Shown: positions 1 through 8,785, counted from the first letter of the stretch. The stretch is 64,000 nucleotides of DNA from G963662675 sp963662675 (GCA_963662675.2 CAXXHP010000006.1:1-64000), one strand, 5' to 3'. Numbers and translations: made by a program. The notes: generated by a model from the sequence alone, not told the origin.

Positions 1-527
1 TAACGCAAAGCTAGATCCTGCTCACGCAGAAAGCTTCTTTGCAGCATTTGGGACAACTTATCGTTCAGCCCTTCAGCTTTTCTGTGAGTCCTCTGCCTTT
101 TCTATGACAGCTCGTTTCCAAAGCCTACTATGGCCTCTGCTGACTTCTCAACTGTCCTTGCGGAAAGTTGAGACCTCCCCAGGTAAGAGCATCTTCCTTC
201 CTCCAATCACTGCTGGATCTACTACGGAACGATTTTGGTATTCGTTGGACGTTACAATGATGTGCTTGCTTATCCTCGTCTCGTAGCCTCGTATCCAATT
301 TCTGTTCGTCAGTACCGGAGTTTGCCGGTTGGCTTCCTTCACTGCATACCTCACGGTAAACCAGCTTGCCACTTGCTAACGGTTCGAAGCGTTACCTCCG
401 CCCGTAAGGGACTTACACCCTCTGGAATAATTTCATGCTACACTTTATTGTTTAGTAAGAAAAAGTTGTACTTTACATTCTTTTTCAAACCTTTAATAAA
501 GTGGGCACATGCTCATGCTGGGCACAC
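1..527 (-). mobile_element. Group II intron copy 1, 5' part (cut by window edge)
   Basis: This stretch is nearly identical to 4759-5284, the 5' part of the complete intron at 3344-5284. Only a few substitutions separate them, mainly between 430 and 500. Read on the - strand the intron would begin GTGTGCCCAGC at 527, fitting the GUGYG start of group II introns. The window opens inside the intron, so the reverse transcriptase and catalytic domain V, if present, lie to the left. The 5' exon on the - strand ends in TTGT, as at copies 2 and 3. Small ORFs readable inside it are intron RNA sequence and not genes. Confidence 0.8.
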
Positions 528-653
528 ACAATGTATAAAAATAATAGCCGAGACAGTAGTAAATTCAAGGGTTGTAGCCCGCTTAAACTTTCATGTAACT
601 TGATAGGAAAGTGCAACGCAATCGGCTACTATTCTTATACTCAACGTTACCGC
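528..653 (+). other. attC-like recombination site, right part (start of the FtsX cassette)
   Basis: A long imperfect palindrome: the arm around 534-552 (GTATAAAAATAATAGCCGA) faces TCGGCTACTATTCTTATAC at 622-640. It ends in the core box GTTACCGC at 646-653. The left core box lies beyond the intron and outside the window. Known of the family: attC sites fold as single strands, and recombination falls between G and TT of the GTTRRRY box. Supporting the reading, GTTACCGCAA here is the exact reverse complement of TTGCGGTAAC, which is rebuilt at the end of the same cassette (3336-3343 plus 5285-5286) when the intron is removed. Confidence 0.7.
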
Positions 654-950
654 AAATTTTGAAAAGAAGAATCGTAGCACAAAAGGGTAATAATATCAGA
701 AATATTGATTGAAAACTGAAAATTAATATAACACATAGTTTTAACTTTTGCTTTAATTCAAAAGTACAATCGAAAAAAAACGATTTTGATTTAATTATGA
801 ATAAATATGTAAAATAATTAGACGGTAAATGTCAAATATTTTTACAAATTTTTTACTCGAAAATTAATTCTAAATACATTATCTGAGAGTTAGGGAGATG
901 GCATGTTTTTAGTTGGGACGTAAAAATTAAACTAATTAAAACCAAAAACG
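654..950. other. Cassette leader, no gene seen
   Basis: About 300 very AT-rich bases between the attC-like core box and the FtsX permease start. I see no ORF, RNA gene or repeat. It probably carries the promoter and leader of the permease gene, but no promoter element stands out well enough to mark. Confidence 0.5.
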
Positions 951-3281
951 ATGATAATTAGAACCAATTTCAACTTGATTATTCGTAAGTGGAAAAGAAA
1001 CAAGATTTATTCTGTTATCTCCATTTCAAGTCTTGCAATCGGACTTGCCTGTATTAATTTGTTTATTGCTTTCATTATTAATGAATGGCAAATTTCTGTT
1101 GGAAGTGTAGATAACGATCGTATTTTTTTACTCCAAAGTGACAATCCTACAAACATTGTCAGTGATGAAAAAACGCTCTACATGAGGTCTGAACTTCACC
1201 CAATTTTGAAGGAACGCTATCCTGAAATTGAAAATTATTGTCGTTTTCAGGATATAAGTTGGAACTCCGTTTTTAGAGCAGAGGAATTCCAATCGACACA
1301 AATGCTTTTACTTTGTGCAGATACAAGAATTACAGAATTTTTCCCAATTCCCTTAATTGCCGGAGACATTCCTCAAACCTTATCATCGCCTAATGAGGCA
1401 GCTATTTCAATGCAAACTGCATTGAAAGTATTTGGCAGAACAGATGTATTAGGACAATCATTTTCAATTTCCACATTACAAGGTGAATCTAATTTTACAA
1501 TCACCTCAATAATTGACAATTCAGCCACTCAATCATTTCTTAAATACGATATTCTACTTCCTATCAATAACAAAACCTTCCGGGGCGGAGTGACTTTCGT
1601 TAAGCTCGACAAAGAAAGCTCTAAAGAAAAAATTCTTTCAAAAATGAAGACGGATAAAGAATTATTGCCACGTTTATCCGAGGAATGTCAATATTATCTA
1701 CAACCAATCTCTGAAGCATACTATGATACTTCTGAGATACTACAAGCCTGGAAATTCATTGTTCATCGTGATAAATCATTTATAAGCATTGGTATTCTTG
1801 CGGCCCTTTGTATTCTTCTCATATCATGTTTTAATTATATCAACATGTACATGGCTCAATTATTAAAAAGCGAAAAAATTATTGGGCTCCAATCATTGTT
1901 AGGAGCAGATAAAGCACAATTACGTTTTCATTTATTTTTTGAGACCAGCATGACTATCCTGATTGGATTTTTATTCTCAATTGGTCTAGTAATAGTAATG
2001 ATGCCAAGCTTTAATTCAATATTCGTTGCACACGTTACCTCCAACTTTTTATTTAGTAAGTGGGTGCTATTATACTATTTCGTTTTGATGGTACTACTTA
2101 CAATTATTCCATCGGCTTATTTATTCTTAAAGCTGAAACAGCAGCCATTAACTCTTTTGAATAGACATTTTATTCCGCACCGAAAAACACAATTCACTAA
2201 TGGGATGGTTGTTGTGCAAACTATTATATCAATTGTTTTAATCGTAGGGACTATTGTTTACTCCAAACAACTAACTTACATCGCAAAAACCGCAAATCTC
2301 GACAATAACCTTATTGAAATTAGAGCGAATAACCTTCCAACTGAAAAACTTAAAGCTTTTAAAGACGAAATTATCTCGCTACCTAATATTGCTGCCGGAA
2401 CAATATCTGCCAGTAGCTATTTAACTGGTATTGTAAGAGAATATGAAGATCACAGCAAACAAACATTGTACGCAGTTGATAATGATTTTATTACAACTCA
2501 CAACTTATCGTTAATATATGGAGAAGATTTCACAACTGATTTCAATTCGAATAAAAATAAGGTAATTGTCAACGAAACTTATATTAAAAGTAATAGTATT
2601 GTTGATCCAATCGGCAAACCACTTTCGGCTAAAGAGCCGAATAAGACCATTTCAGGAGTAGTTGCCGACTTCTTTAACGAACCTTTTTGCAATAGGGTAA
2701 AACCAATAACTATATATCCAATTAGTTATTATCCTTACAGCTATGGCCAGGTACTACAGTTAAGGCTTGACCCAAATAACTTTCCTCAAACTATTAGTGC
2801 AATACAAAACAAGTGGCAAACCTTTTTCCCCGACAGGCCATTTGATTATGATTTTATAAAAGATAAGTTCGAATCGCTTCATATTAAACATACAAAAACA
2901 GCAACAATGATTCGATTCTTTTCACTCATCAGTATTTTTCTTACTGCTTTCGGATTATTTGGATTAATTTCCTACTCTACAAAAAATAGGACTAAAGAAA
3001 TCGGCATCCGAAAAGTTAATGGAGCCAGAATTTCTGAAGTGATGACAATGCTCAATAAAGACTTTGTAAAATGGGTGGTGATTGCCTTTATAGTTGCCAC
3101 TCCAATTGCATATTACGCCATGAATAAATGGCTTGAAAACTTTGCCTACAAAACCACTTTAAGCTGGTGGATTTTTGCGTTGGCCGGTATGCTGGTTTTA
3201 GGAATTGCTCTGCTAACAGTTAGCTGGCAAAGTTGGCGGGCAGCGACACGAAATCCAATTGAAGCTTTGAGATACGAATAA
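951..3281 (+). CDS. MacB/FtsX-type ABC transporter permease
   Basis: A 776-residue membrane protein with the layout of MacB/FtsX permeases common in Bacteroidota. It has an N-terminal transmembrane helix (about 19-40), a large periplasmic core domain (about 45-270), a helix cluster (about 280-430), a second periplasmic part, and a C-terminal FtsX domain. The latter carries the conserved stretch NRTKEIGIRKVNGA just after a helix near residue 655, and ends NPIEALRYE. Such permeases normally work with an ATPase subunit, exporting peptides, lipoproteins or antibiotics, but no ATPase gene is adjacent. It is the only gene between two attC-like sites, so I infer a cassette-borne permease without its partner. 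At 2.3 kb it is large for a cassette. The ATG has no clear Shine-Dalgarno, as is usual in this phylum. The substrate cannot be inferred. Confidence 0.85.
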   Translation: MIIRTNFNLIIRKWKRNKIYSVISISSLAIGLACINLFIAFIINEWQISVGSVDNDRIFLLQSDNPTNIVSDEKTLYMRSELHPILKERYPEIENYCRFQDISWNSVFRAEEFQSTQMLLLCADTRITEFFPIPLIAGDIPQTLSSPNEAAISMQTALKVFGRTDVLGQSFSISTLQGESNFTITSIIDNSATQSFLKYDILLPINNKTFRGGVTFVKLDKESSKEKILSKMKTDKELLPRLSEECQYYLQPISEAYYDTSEILQAWKFIVHRDKSFISIGILAALCILLISCFNYINMYMAQLLKSEKIIGLQSLLGADKAQLRFHLFFETSMTILIGFLFSIGLVIVMMPSFNSIFVAHVTSNFLFSKWVLLYYFVLMVLLTIIPSAYLFLKLKQQPLTLLNRHFIPHRKTQFTNGMVVVQTIISIVLIVGTIVYSKQLTYIAKTANLDNNLIEIRANNLPTEKLKAFKDEIISLPNIAAGTISASSYLTGIVREYEDHSKQTLYAVDNDFITTHNLSLIYGEDFTTDFNSNKNKVIVNETYIKSNSIVDPIGKPLSAKEPNKTISGVVADFFNEPFCNRVKPITIYPISYYPYSYGQVLQLRLDPNNFPQTISAIQNKWQTFFPDRPFDYDFIKDKFESLHIKHTKTATMIRFFSLISIFLTAFGLFGLISYSTKNRTKEIGIRKVNGARISEVMTMLNKDFVKWVVIAFIVATPIAYYAMNKWLENFAYKTTLSWWIFALAGMLVLGIALLTVSWQSWRAATRNPIEALRYE

Positions 3282-3389
3282 CTAATTAAGACAACTGAAA
3301 AAATAAGCATAAATAAAGTGATAAAAACAAAAAACTTGCGGTAATCGAATAGCCCGCCCCGCTAGCAAATACTAGCAGGGAGAGGCTTT

Positions 3390-3428
3390 CACACCACCAT
3401 ACGTACGGGTCTCGTATACGGCGGTTCG
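3390..3428 (-). ncRNA. Group II intron domain V
   Basis: On the - strand the sequence GAACCGCCGTATACGAG is followed by the facing arm CCGTACGTATGGTGG. This is the catalytic domain V hairpin, with the conserved CCGTAT/ACGTA pairing. It lies directly after the reverse transcriptase stop codon and before a GC-rich domain VI hairpin (GCTAGtatttgCTAGC). In copies 3 and 4 the tip of this hairpin is enlarged by an extra stem. Confidence 0.75.
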
Positions 3429-4724
3429 TTAAGTCATAGGAAACAAAACCGTACTTGGTTTTACTTGATTGTAGAGTTCCAGTAAAGAAACGTAACCACG
3501 CAATTTCAATCTATCAACCGTAATGGTAGTACCCAGAATTGGGCTTTGTGCAATTGCCCATCCACCCATTCTGGAACGACTCCATGCATAGGCTTGACCC
3601 TGTTCAACGCCCAAACGAATCAGGTTCTTCCTTTTTCGCTCAGGCTTTTTCCAGTGGTGCCAAATGCAATAGCGAAGTCGGTTCCGCAGCCACCCATCCA
3701 GTTCAGCCAGCTTGTTTTGGATGCTTGCCATTCGGAAAGCATTAATCCATCCTCGCTGCACCTCGCCCAACTTTTCGATACGTTCATCAAAACTCATGGG
3801 AGTGGTTTTTCGGGTGAGGACTTTTAGCTTTTGCTTCAAGCTCGTCCAACTCTTTTCGGATACAACCAGTTGATATTTGCCCCGTTCGCCTTTCTTATAA
3901 GTTGGCACAAAGCCAAATCCTAAGCAGGTGAAATGTACAGGTCTGCGGATGCCGCTTTTCTCCCAATTGATCGTTAGTTTCAACTTGTTTTTAAGAAACT
4001 TAAAAATGGTGTTGCCAACCTTTCGGGCTGTTGTCTTCGTTTTAACGTAAATGCTAAAATCGTCGGCATAGCGGACAAAACGCAAACCTTGCCTTTCCAG
4101 TTCCCTGTCCAGTTCGTGCAATACGATGTTGGACAGTAAAGGACTTAATGGGCTGCCCTGCGGAACTCCCTTTCTGCGTTTGACCAGTTTCCCGTTTATT
4201 TGTATCGGGGAACGCAGCCATTTGCGGATAAGGCGCAAGGTTTCGCGGCAGTTGATTTTGCGGTAAAGCAGTTGCAGCAGATAGCAATGGTCTACTTCAT
4301 CGAAAAAGGTTTTTAGGTCAATATCTACAATGTATTGAAACCCTTGGTTGATGTAAGCCTGTGCTTTTAGGACTGCCTGACCAACGCTCCTGTTGGGACG
4401 GAACCCAAAACTGGAGTCTGAAAACCCAAACTCGAAGCGTGCAGTAATTACTTGTAAAACCGCTTGTTGTAGCAGGCGGTCGGTTACGGTGGGAATACCG
4501 AGTAACCTTGTTTTCCCTTTTCCTTTTAGAATTTCCACTCCTAAAATGGCTTGTGGCAAATACTTTCCCGAACGAACCTTGGCTGTCAGTTCTTCCTTGT
4601 CAATAGACAGGAGTTCTGACAGTTTACATACGGGCATGCGGTCGACTCCTGCTGAACCGTGGTTCCGCTGGACTTTGTACATGGCCTGTAACAGGTTCTT
4701 TCGTGTTAGAATTTGATCAATCAT
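3429..4724 (-). CDS. ltrA: Group II intron reverse transcriptase/maturase
   Basis: A 431-residue intron-encoded protein. Reverse transcriptase motifs appear in order: GFRPNRS (107-113), the block-3 stretch VDIDLKTFFDEVDH (133-146), GVPQGSPLSPLLSN (186-199), and the catalytic YADD (219-222). A maturase/thumb region follows at about 290-400. No HNH endonuclease domain follows, so the length fits the short, endonuclease-less classes (C, D and relatives), which insert by using single-stranded DNA or hairpins. It acts as a ribonucleoprotein with the intron RNA, helping it splice and copying it into new sites. The ORF is intact with an ATG start. C-terminal fragments of the same protein lie in copies 4 and 5. 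Class assignment needs a phylogeny. Confidence 0.93.
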   Translation of the reverse strand: MIDQILTRKNLLQAMYKVQRNHGSAGVDRMPVCKLSELLSIDKEELTAKVRSGKYLPQAILGVEILKGKGKTRLLGIPTVTDRLLQQAVLQVITARFEFGFSDSSFGFRPNRSVGQAVLKAQAYINQGFQYIVDIDLKTFFDEVDHCYLLQLLYRKINCRETLRLIRKWLRSPIQINGKLVKRRKGVPQGSPLSPLLSNIVLHELDRELERQGLRFVRYADDFSIYVKTKTTARKVGNTIFKFLKNKLKLTINWEKSGIRRPVHFTCLGFGFVPTYKKGERGKYQLVVSEKSWTSLKQKLKVLTRKTTPMSFDERIEKLGEVQRGWINAFRMASIQNKLAELDGWLRNRLRYCIWHHWKKPERKRKNLIRLGVEQGQAYAWSRSRMGGWAIAQSPILGTTITVDRLKLRGYVSLLELYNQVKPSTVLFPMT

Positions 4725-5284
4725 TTTAGTTTCAATTCATTGTTTCCATGTCCCGCCTAACGCAAAGCTAGATCCTGCTCACGCAGAAAGCTTCTTTGCA
4801 GCATTTGGGACAACTTATCGTTCAGCCCTTCAGCTTTTCTGTGAGTCCTCTGCCTTTTCTATGACAGCTCGTTTCCAAAGCCTACTATGGCCTCTGCTGA
4901 CTTCTCAACTGTCCTTGCGGAAAGTTGAGACCTCCCCAGGTAAGAGCATCTTCCTTCCTCCAATCACTGCTGGATCTACTACGGAACGATTTTGGTATTC
5001 GTTGGACGTTACAATGATGTGCTTGCTTATCCTCGTCTCGTAGCCTCGTATCCAATTTCTGTTCGTCAGTACCGGAGTTTGCCGGTTGGCTTCCTTCACT
5101 GCATACCTCACGGTAAACCAGCTTGCCACTTGCTAACGGTTCGAAGCGTTACCTCCGCCCGTAAGGGACTTACACCCTCTGGAATAATTTCAAGATACAC
5201 TTTATTGTTTAGTAAGAAAAAGTCGTACTTTACATTCTTTTTTAAACATTGAATAAAGTGGGCACATGCTCATGCTGGGCACAC

Positions 5285-5411
5285 ACATTTTGCATATTCC
5301 ATAAGGGTTTCAGTGGTATGCGAGCAGCGGTTTTCCGCTCATTCTCTCGTCCGTACCCGGACAGTGAATCTCACGCAAACCCTTACGTAACATGCAATTT
5401 TCCGTTGTAGC
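5285..5411 (+). other. attC-like site between FtsX and Fic cassettes (right part; left core at 3334-3343)
   Basis: The arm at about 5288-5312 (TTTTGCATATTCCATAAGGG) faces CCCTTACGTAACATGCAATTTT at 5381-5402, followed by the core box GTTGTAGC at 5404-5411. The left core box (CTTGCGGTA, ending 3343) is split off by the intron. An internal hairpin region (GCGGTTTTCCGC, then CCGTACCCGG) forms the variable tip. GTTGTAGCTC here is an exact reverse complement of GAGCTACAAC at the end of the next (Fic) cassette, as expected if both came from one circular cassette. Confidence 0.75.
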
Positions 5412-5491
5412 TCATTTGAAAAAAGAATCAGCTCATAAATATTGTATTTTTGAGCCACATTAACTACTTTAGTGAGCTAAATAAATTAATA

Positions 5492-6532
5492 ATGAAAGCT
5501 AATAGAAACTCCGAAATACTGAATTTCATTTTAAAAAATCCAGAATCTTCCTCAAAAGAAATTCATGATGGAATTTCAATTCCAATAAGTTATGCAACTG
5601 TAAAAAGGATTTTAACAAGTTTGACTTCCGAAAATTTAATTTCTAAAATTGGTAAAGGAAAAGGAACAAAGTATTTTATCTCCCGCACTTTCGAACTGCT
5701 TCAACCAATTGATATTGAGGATTACTACAAAAAAGAAATTGATGAAAGAGAAATCAAAGAAAATTTTAATCTTGATTTAATAACTGAAACGCTTGGAAAA
5801 GTAAATCTGTTTACTGGAAATGAATTTCAAAAATTAGAAGAACTTCAAAAAACTTATAAAAATAACTATTCTCAACTTTCTGAATTTGAATACAAAAAAG
5901 AGTTAGAAAGACTTGCAATTGATTTGAGCTGGAAATCATCTCAAATTGAAGGAAATACTTATTCACTTCTGGAAACAGAACGATTACTTAAAGATAAAGA
6001 AACTGCAGCCGGAAAAACAAAAGAAGAAGCAACGATGCTGTTAAATCATAAAGATGCCATAGATTTCATTATTGAAAATCCGGATTATTTAATTCCTCTG
6101 ACTGTTCCAAAAATTGAAGATATTCATAGCATTTTAATTAAAGAATTAGCAATTGATAGAAACATTCGAAAAAGAAGAGTAGGTATTTCGGGGACAAATT
6201 ATCGTCCATTAGATAATGAATTTCAAATCAGAGAATCGTTGATTAATATGTGTGAATTGGTAAATAATAAAAGCAATATTTTCGAAAAAGCACTTTTAAT
6301 TTTAGTGTTAATTTCATATATCCAGCCATTTGTTGATGGGAATAAAAGAACAGCTAGAATTGTAAGTAATGCAATTTTGATGAACAACAAACATTGCCCA
6401 ATTTCATTTCGGACTGTTGATTCAATTGAATATAAAAAAGCAATGTTGCTGTTTTATGAGCAAAACAACATATCTGTATTCAAAGAGATTTTTATTAATC
6501 AATTTGAATTTGCAGTGAATACATATTTTTAA
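5492..6532 (+). CDS. Fic-domain protein with a non-canonical motif
   Basis: A 346-residue protein from ATG 5492; a TTG start at 5450 would add 14 residues. The N-terminal part (about 1-65) looks like a winged helix-turn-helix with a short basic turn. The inhibitory-helix motif SSQIEGN lies at about 149-155, matching the (S/T)xxxE(G/N) rule of autoinhibited Fic proteins. The Fic motif reads QPFVDGNKRTAR at about 278-289. Fic enzymes transfer AMP or related groups to target hydroxyls, and the histidine of HPFxxGNGRxxR is catalytic. Here it is glutamine, and GNGR is GNKR. I infer altered or lost transferase activity, possibly regulatory. The gene fills a cassette bounded by GTTGTAGCTC and its exact complement. 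Codon use is strongly A/T-biased. Confidence 0.85.
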   Translation: MKANRNSEILNFILKNPESSSKEIHDGISIPISYATVKRILTSLTSENLISKIGKGKGTKYFISRTFELLQPIDIEDYYKKEIDEREIKENFNLDLITETLGKVNLFTGNEFQKLEELQKTYKNNYSQLSEFEYKKELERLAIDLSWKSSQIEGNTYSLLETERLLKDKETAAGKTKEEATMLLNHKDAIDFIIENPDYLIPLTVPKIEDIHSILIKELAIDRNIRKRRVGISGTNYRPLDNEFQIRESLINMCELVNNKSNIFEKALLILVLISYIQPFVDGNKRTARIVSNAILMNNKHCPISFRTVDSIEYKKAMLLFYEQNNISVFKEIFINQFEFAVNTYF

Positions 6533-6552
6533 AAAGAAAAAAACGAGCTACA

Positions 6553-6966
6553 ATCGTAGACGGCTGACGGACTAAGTCCGCCAGTGCGCCTCTCACACCA
6601 CCGTACGTACGCGAGCTATGCTCCTTCCTTTCGCATTGCTCAGGAACATATACGGCGGTTCAATACGCATCAGCCTAATGCTCTTTTCACCATTAGACCT
6701 TTGTTGTAGTTTTTAATAGGGCTAGTAAACTCTAAGTTTAGACCCTCGCTCGCGCCGATTTGCAATCGGTGTGTTGTCCGATAGGGCAAGACGTAAAACA
6801 ATTAGCTTTTTCGAAGAAAGGCACAAGTTGCAAACTTGCGCCAACGAGGACTTACACCCTCTGGAATAATCTCATGCTACACTTTATTCTTTAGTAAGAA
6901 AAAGTCGTACTTTACATTCTTTTTTAAACATTGAATAAAGTGGGCACATGCTCATGCTGGGCACAC
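6553..6966 (-). mobile_element. Group II intron copy 3, ORF-less, 414 bases
   Basis: Both ends match copy 2: GTGTGCCCAGC at the 5' end (6966) and an AT 3' end (6553). About 110 bases at each side are intron-like, but the reverse transcriptase and most of the 5' domains are replaced by unrelated REP-like sequence (6743-6849). Domain V is present (about 6590-6665) but carries an extra stem at its tip. Removing it rebuilds GAGCTACAAC, the left core box of the Fic-cassette attC. It probably cannot self-splice in this form. If mobile it would depend on the protein of copy 2. Confidence 0.75.
6743..6849. repeat. REP-like palindromes inside intron copy 3
   Basis: Two perfect short palindromes, CCGATTTGCAATCGG (6755-6769) and CAAGTTGCAAACTTG (6824-6838), lie between outer arms CCTCG (6743) and CGAGG (6845). 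This head-to-head hairpin pair resembles the REP/BIME elements served by RAYT-type transposases. A degraded RAYT-like gene is present at 8484-8782. The element sits where the intron ORF would be. Confidence 0.5.
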
Positions 6967-7093
6967 ACAAAGTGCGATATACCATAGTGGGGACAGCGCC
7001 TCCAAGGCATCTGTTTTCCGCCCGATTGTCTTTCGTCCTGCGGACGGACAATCACACGTAAAACCACTATGGTACATGCACTATACGTTAACC
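6967..7093 (+). other. attC-like site after the Fic cassette (right part; left core at 6545-6552)
   Basis: The arm TGCGATATACCATAGTGG (6972-6989) faces CCACTATGGTACATGCAC (about 7062-7080), then the core box GTTAACC at 7087-7093. A second internal hairpin, GATTGTC...GGACAATC, forms the tip. The left core box GAGCTACA|AC is split by intron copy 3. The palindrome is among the clearest in the array. Confidence 0.75.
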
Positions 7094-7329
7094 TGCAAGG
7101 CGAAAAAAGACAATAACAAACCGAAATTGATTGAAAAAATTAAACATATAAAAAGGAATTTGACTGCTTCGAAAAGATTTTGTTTTGCCAACGCGCTTTT
7201 GCCCTATGGGGCAATTGGGGAAGCCAACGCACATTGCACGCATTTGCAAATCGCACATGCCGACCCGCAAACCAAAATTTGCAAAAGAGTGCAATTTATC
7301 CACTGCAAATCAATCTCAACATTACAAAA
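7094..7329. other. Leader of the small winged-helix cassette
   Basis: Between the attC-like core and the next start codon lie 236 bases with several TTTGCAAA-type short palindromes and a more GC-rich patch at 7185-7275. ORFs can be read on both strands but have no recognisable family features. I treat them as chance reading frames. Confidence 0.35.
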
Positions 7330-7587
7330 ATGACTGAATCAACCAACTCACCCAAAGTAGAATTAACTTACACTCCAGTTGCTGTAATTGATGGTATAAG
7401 TGATGGTGTAAAAGAAGAAATAGCTTCAGTTATTGATTTAATTGCCAATAATGAGGGTATTAATGCTAATAATATTGTTGCAAAAACTGATAATAAATCA
7501 AAACCCTCGATTGAGAGATATTTGAAACTCGCAAGAGATTTAGAGATAATTGAATTTAAAGGTGCATCAAAAACTGTTATTATTTAA
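7330..7587 (+). CDS. Small winged-helix-like protein (85 aa)
   Basis: An 85-residue protein beginning MTESTNSPKV. Residues about 20-84 have the helix-turn-helix plus wing pattern seen in small Bacteroidota winged-helix proteins: a helix IASVIDLIANN, a second, a recognition-like helix around SKPSIERYLKLARDL, and a final strand pair IIEFKGASKTVII. I infer a DNA-binding or regulatory role; the family is not recognised with certainty. Longer readings starting upstream run through the cassette leader and lack support. It is the only gene of its cassette, which starts at GTTAACC (7087). Confidence 0.55.
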   Translation: MTESTNSPKVELTYTPVAVIDGISDGVKEEIASVIDLIANNEGINANNIVAKTDNKSKPSIERYLKLARDLEIIEFKGASKTVII

Positions 7588-7639
7588 CAGAGAAAATAAA
7601 GAGAATAACTGGATAAAAACAAGTAACAAAGGAGCAAAT

Positions 7640-7704
7640 AGATTTGAATGAAACTTATGCCAACTCACATAGCCAAGCACATACACTAACCGTCAGTCTG
7701 TCTA
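7640..7704 (+). other. Degenerate attC-like segment
   Basis: The stretch ending CTAACCGTCAGTC (7692-7704) resembles the right ends of other sites here. It shares CACATAGCC with the site at 17340-17383 and the AACCGTtAG core in altered form. No convincing left arm is seen, so it may be a worn or recombined cassette boundary between the winged-helix and methyltransferase genes. Confidence 0.3.
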
Positions 7705-7778
7705 AAAACTTATTATCGGTATTCATATTAGCCTTTGAATAAGCGGATTGTACTCGACACATAATATAAGAAGTGAAT

Positions 7779-8420
7779 ATGATAGATAAATCAGAAAAAT
7801 TTTGGGATTTTGTAGCATTTAAGTATGATAAGACAGTGACCCATTTAGAACCGATTTTACTCAAAATTCATACTAATTTAAAACAACATCTCAACAAAAG
7901 TGATATTCTATTGGATTATGGTTGTGGAACAGGAACTATAAGTATTGAGATCGCTAATCATGTAAAAGAGATTCGTGCAATTGATACATCGAACAAAATG
8001 CTTGATATAGCAAAAAGAAAAGCAGGTGAACACAATATTAAAAATGTTGATTTCATACAAACAACTATATTTGATGAGAGATTCACAAAGGATTCATTTG
8101 ATGTGATACTGGCAATTGGTTTGTTACATTTATTAAAGGACAATAAGCAGAATATAGAAAGGATTGCTGACTTGTTAAAACCTGGAGGATTATTTATTTC
8201 TTCGACACCATGTCTGGCAGAGAAAATGACTTTATTAAATAAATTACAATTCTATCCTGTTTTTCTACTAATAAAATTAGGGTTAATTCCGGGATATATG
8301 AAAAGATTTAAGATTTCTGAATTACACAATTTAGTATCAAGTGGAAATCTTCAAATAATTGAGACTGAAAAAATATTTCATACACTAACTGCATATTACA
8401 TTGTGACAAAAAAGAATTAA
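7779..8420 (+). CDS. Class I SAM-dependent methyltransferase (type 11)
   Basis: A 213-residue protein from ATG 7779; a GTG at 7773 adds two residues. Motif I LLDYGCGTGT binds S-adenosylmethionine, followed by the acidic motif II region IRAIDTSNKMLDIAKRKA and the post-motif FDVILAIGLLHLL. The second half is variable and hydrophobic (SSTPCLAEKM...FYPVFLLIKLG), suggesting a lipid or small-molecule substrate, which cannot be named. It is a single gene in its cassette, same strand as its neighbours. After the stop codon comes GAACGCACAACATC, which looks like the remnant of an attC left core (about 8428-8445). Confidence 0.85.
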   Translation: MIDKSEKFWDFVAFKYDKTVTHLEPILLKIHTNLKQHLNKSDILLDYGCGTGTISIEIANHVKEIRAIDTSNKMLDIAKRKAGEHNIKNVDFIQTTIFDERFTKDSFDVILAIGLLHLLKDNKQNIERIADLLKPGGLFISSTPCLAEKMTLLNKLQFYPVFLLIKLGLIPGYMKRFKISELHNLVSSGNLQIIETEKIFHTLTAYYIVTKKN

Positions 8421-8483
8421 AAAATAACGAACGCACAACATCATGTACATTTAAATTCTCAGAAGTTCCGGTAATCAAAAACA

Positions 8484-8782
8484 GAATTACTTATTGTCGA
8501 TTTTAAACGTTTTACAAGCACGGCAATTGTAAAAGCAATAAAAGACAATCCTCAGGAAACAGGAGCGATTTCTTCCAATGTAACAAGATATCAATTTTAG
8601 AGGCCCGACAATAAACCAATTGAATTATGGAGCACAAGGTGATTAATGAAAAAATCAACTATGTCCATCACAATCCGTTTGAAGCAGGTTTAGTTTTTCG
8701 GGGAGAAGAATATTTATACAGCAGTGCCAGTGATTATGCCGGAGAAAAAGAGTTGCTGGAAAATGTTATTGTAGTTAAATAA
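8484..8782 (+). pseudogene. Degraded RAYT/IS200-like (Y1) transposase, C-terminal part
   Basis: In one frame FKRFTSTAIVKAIKDNPQET can be read (about 8500-8560). After a stop and frame shift it continues as NKPIELWS and then NYVHHNPFEAGLVF, GEEYLYSSASDYAGEKELL, ending at TAA 8780-8782. These are the C-terminal hallmarks of REP-associated tyrosine transposases (YIHNNPVxAG and YSSAxDYAG). The N-terminal part with the HUH histidines and a continuous frame are missing, so it is inactive. Confidence 0.75.
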
Positions 8783-8785
8783 CTG

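Larger units (their letters stand above)
3344..5284 (-). mobile_element. Group II intron copy 2, full length, inserted in an attC core box
   Basis: A 1941-base intron on the - strand. It starts GTGTGCCCAGC at 5284, carries a reverse transcriptase ORF (3429-4724), then domain V (about 3390-3428) and a domain VI-like hairpin, and ends ...TTCGAT at 3344, giving the AY 3' end expected of group II introns. The ends were set by comparing flanks of four copies. The 5' exon reads ...TGT and the 3' exon TACCGC, so removing the intron rebuilds GCGGTAAC, the left core box of an attC. Orientation is antisense to the surrounding cassette genes, as known for group IIC-attC introns. This is the only copy visible with an intact ORF, so it is the probable source of activity for the others. 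Confidence 0.85.

Noticed and set aside
1..527. Small ORFs readable on both strands inside the intron ends (also at 4861-5252)
   Set aside because: They recur because the intron is repeated. They lie in structural intron RNA and have no protein-family features.
951..3281. Complete MacAB-type efflux system
   Set aside because: Only the permease is present. No ATPase domain or membrane-fusion protein gene lies beside it.
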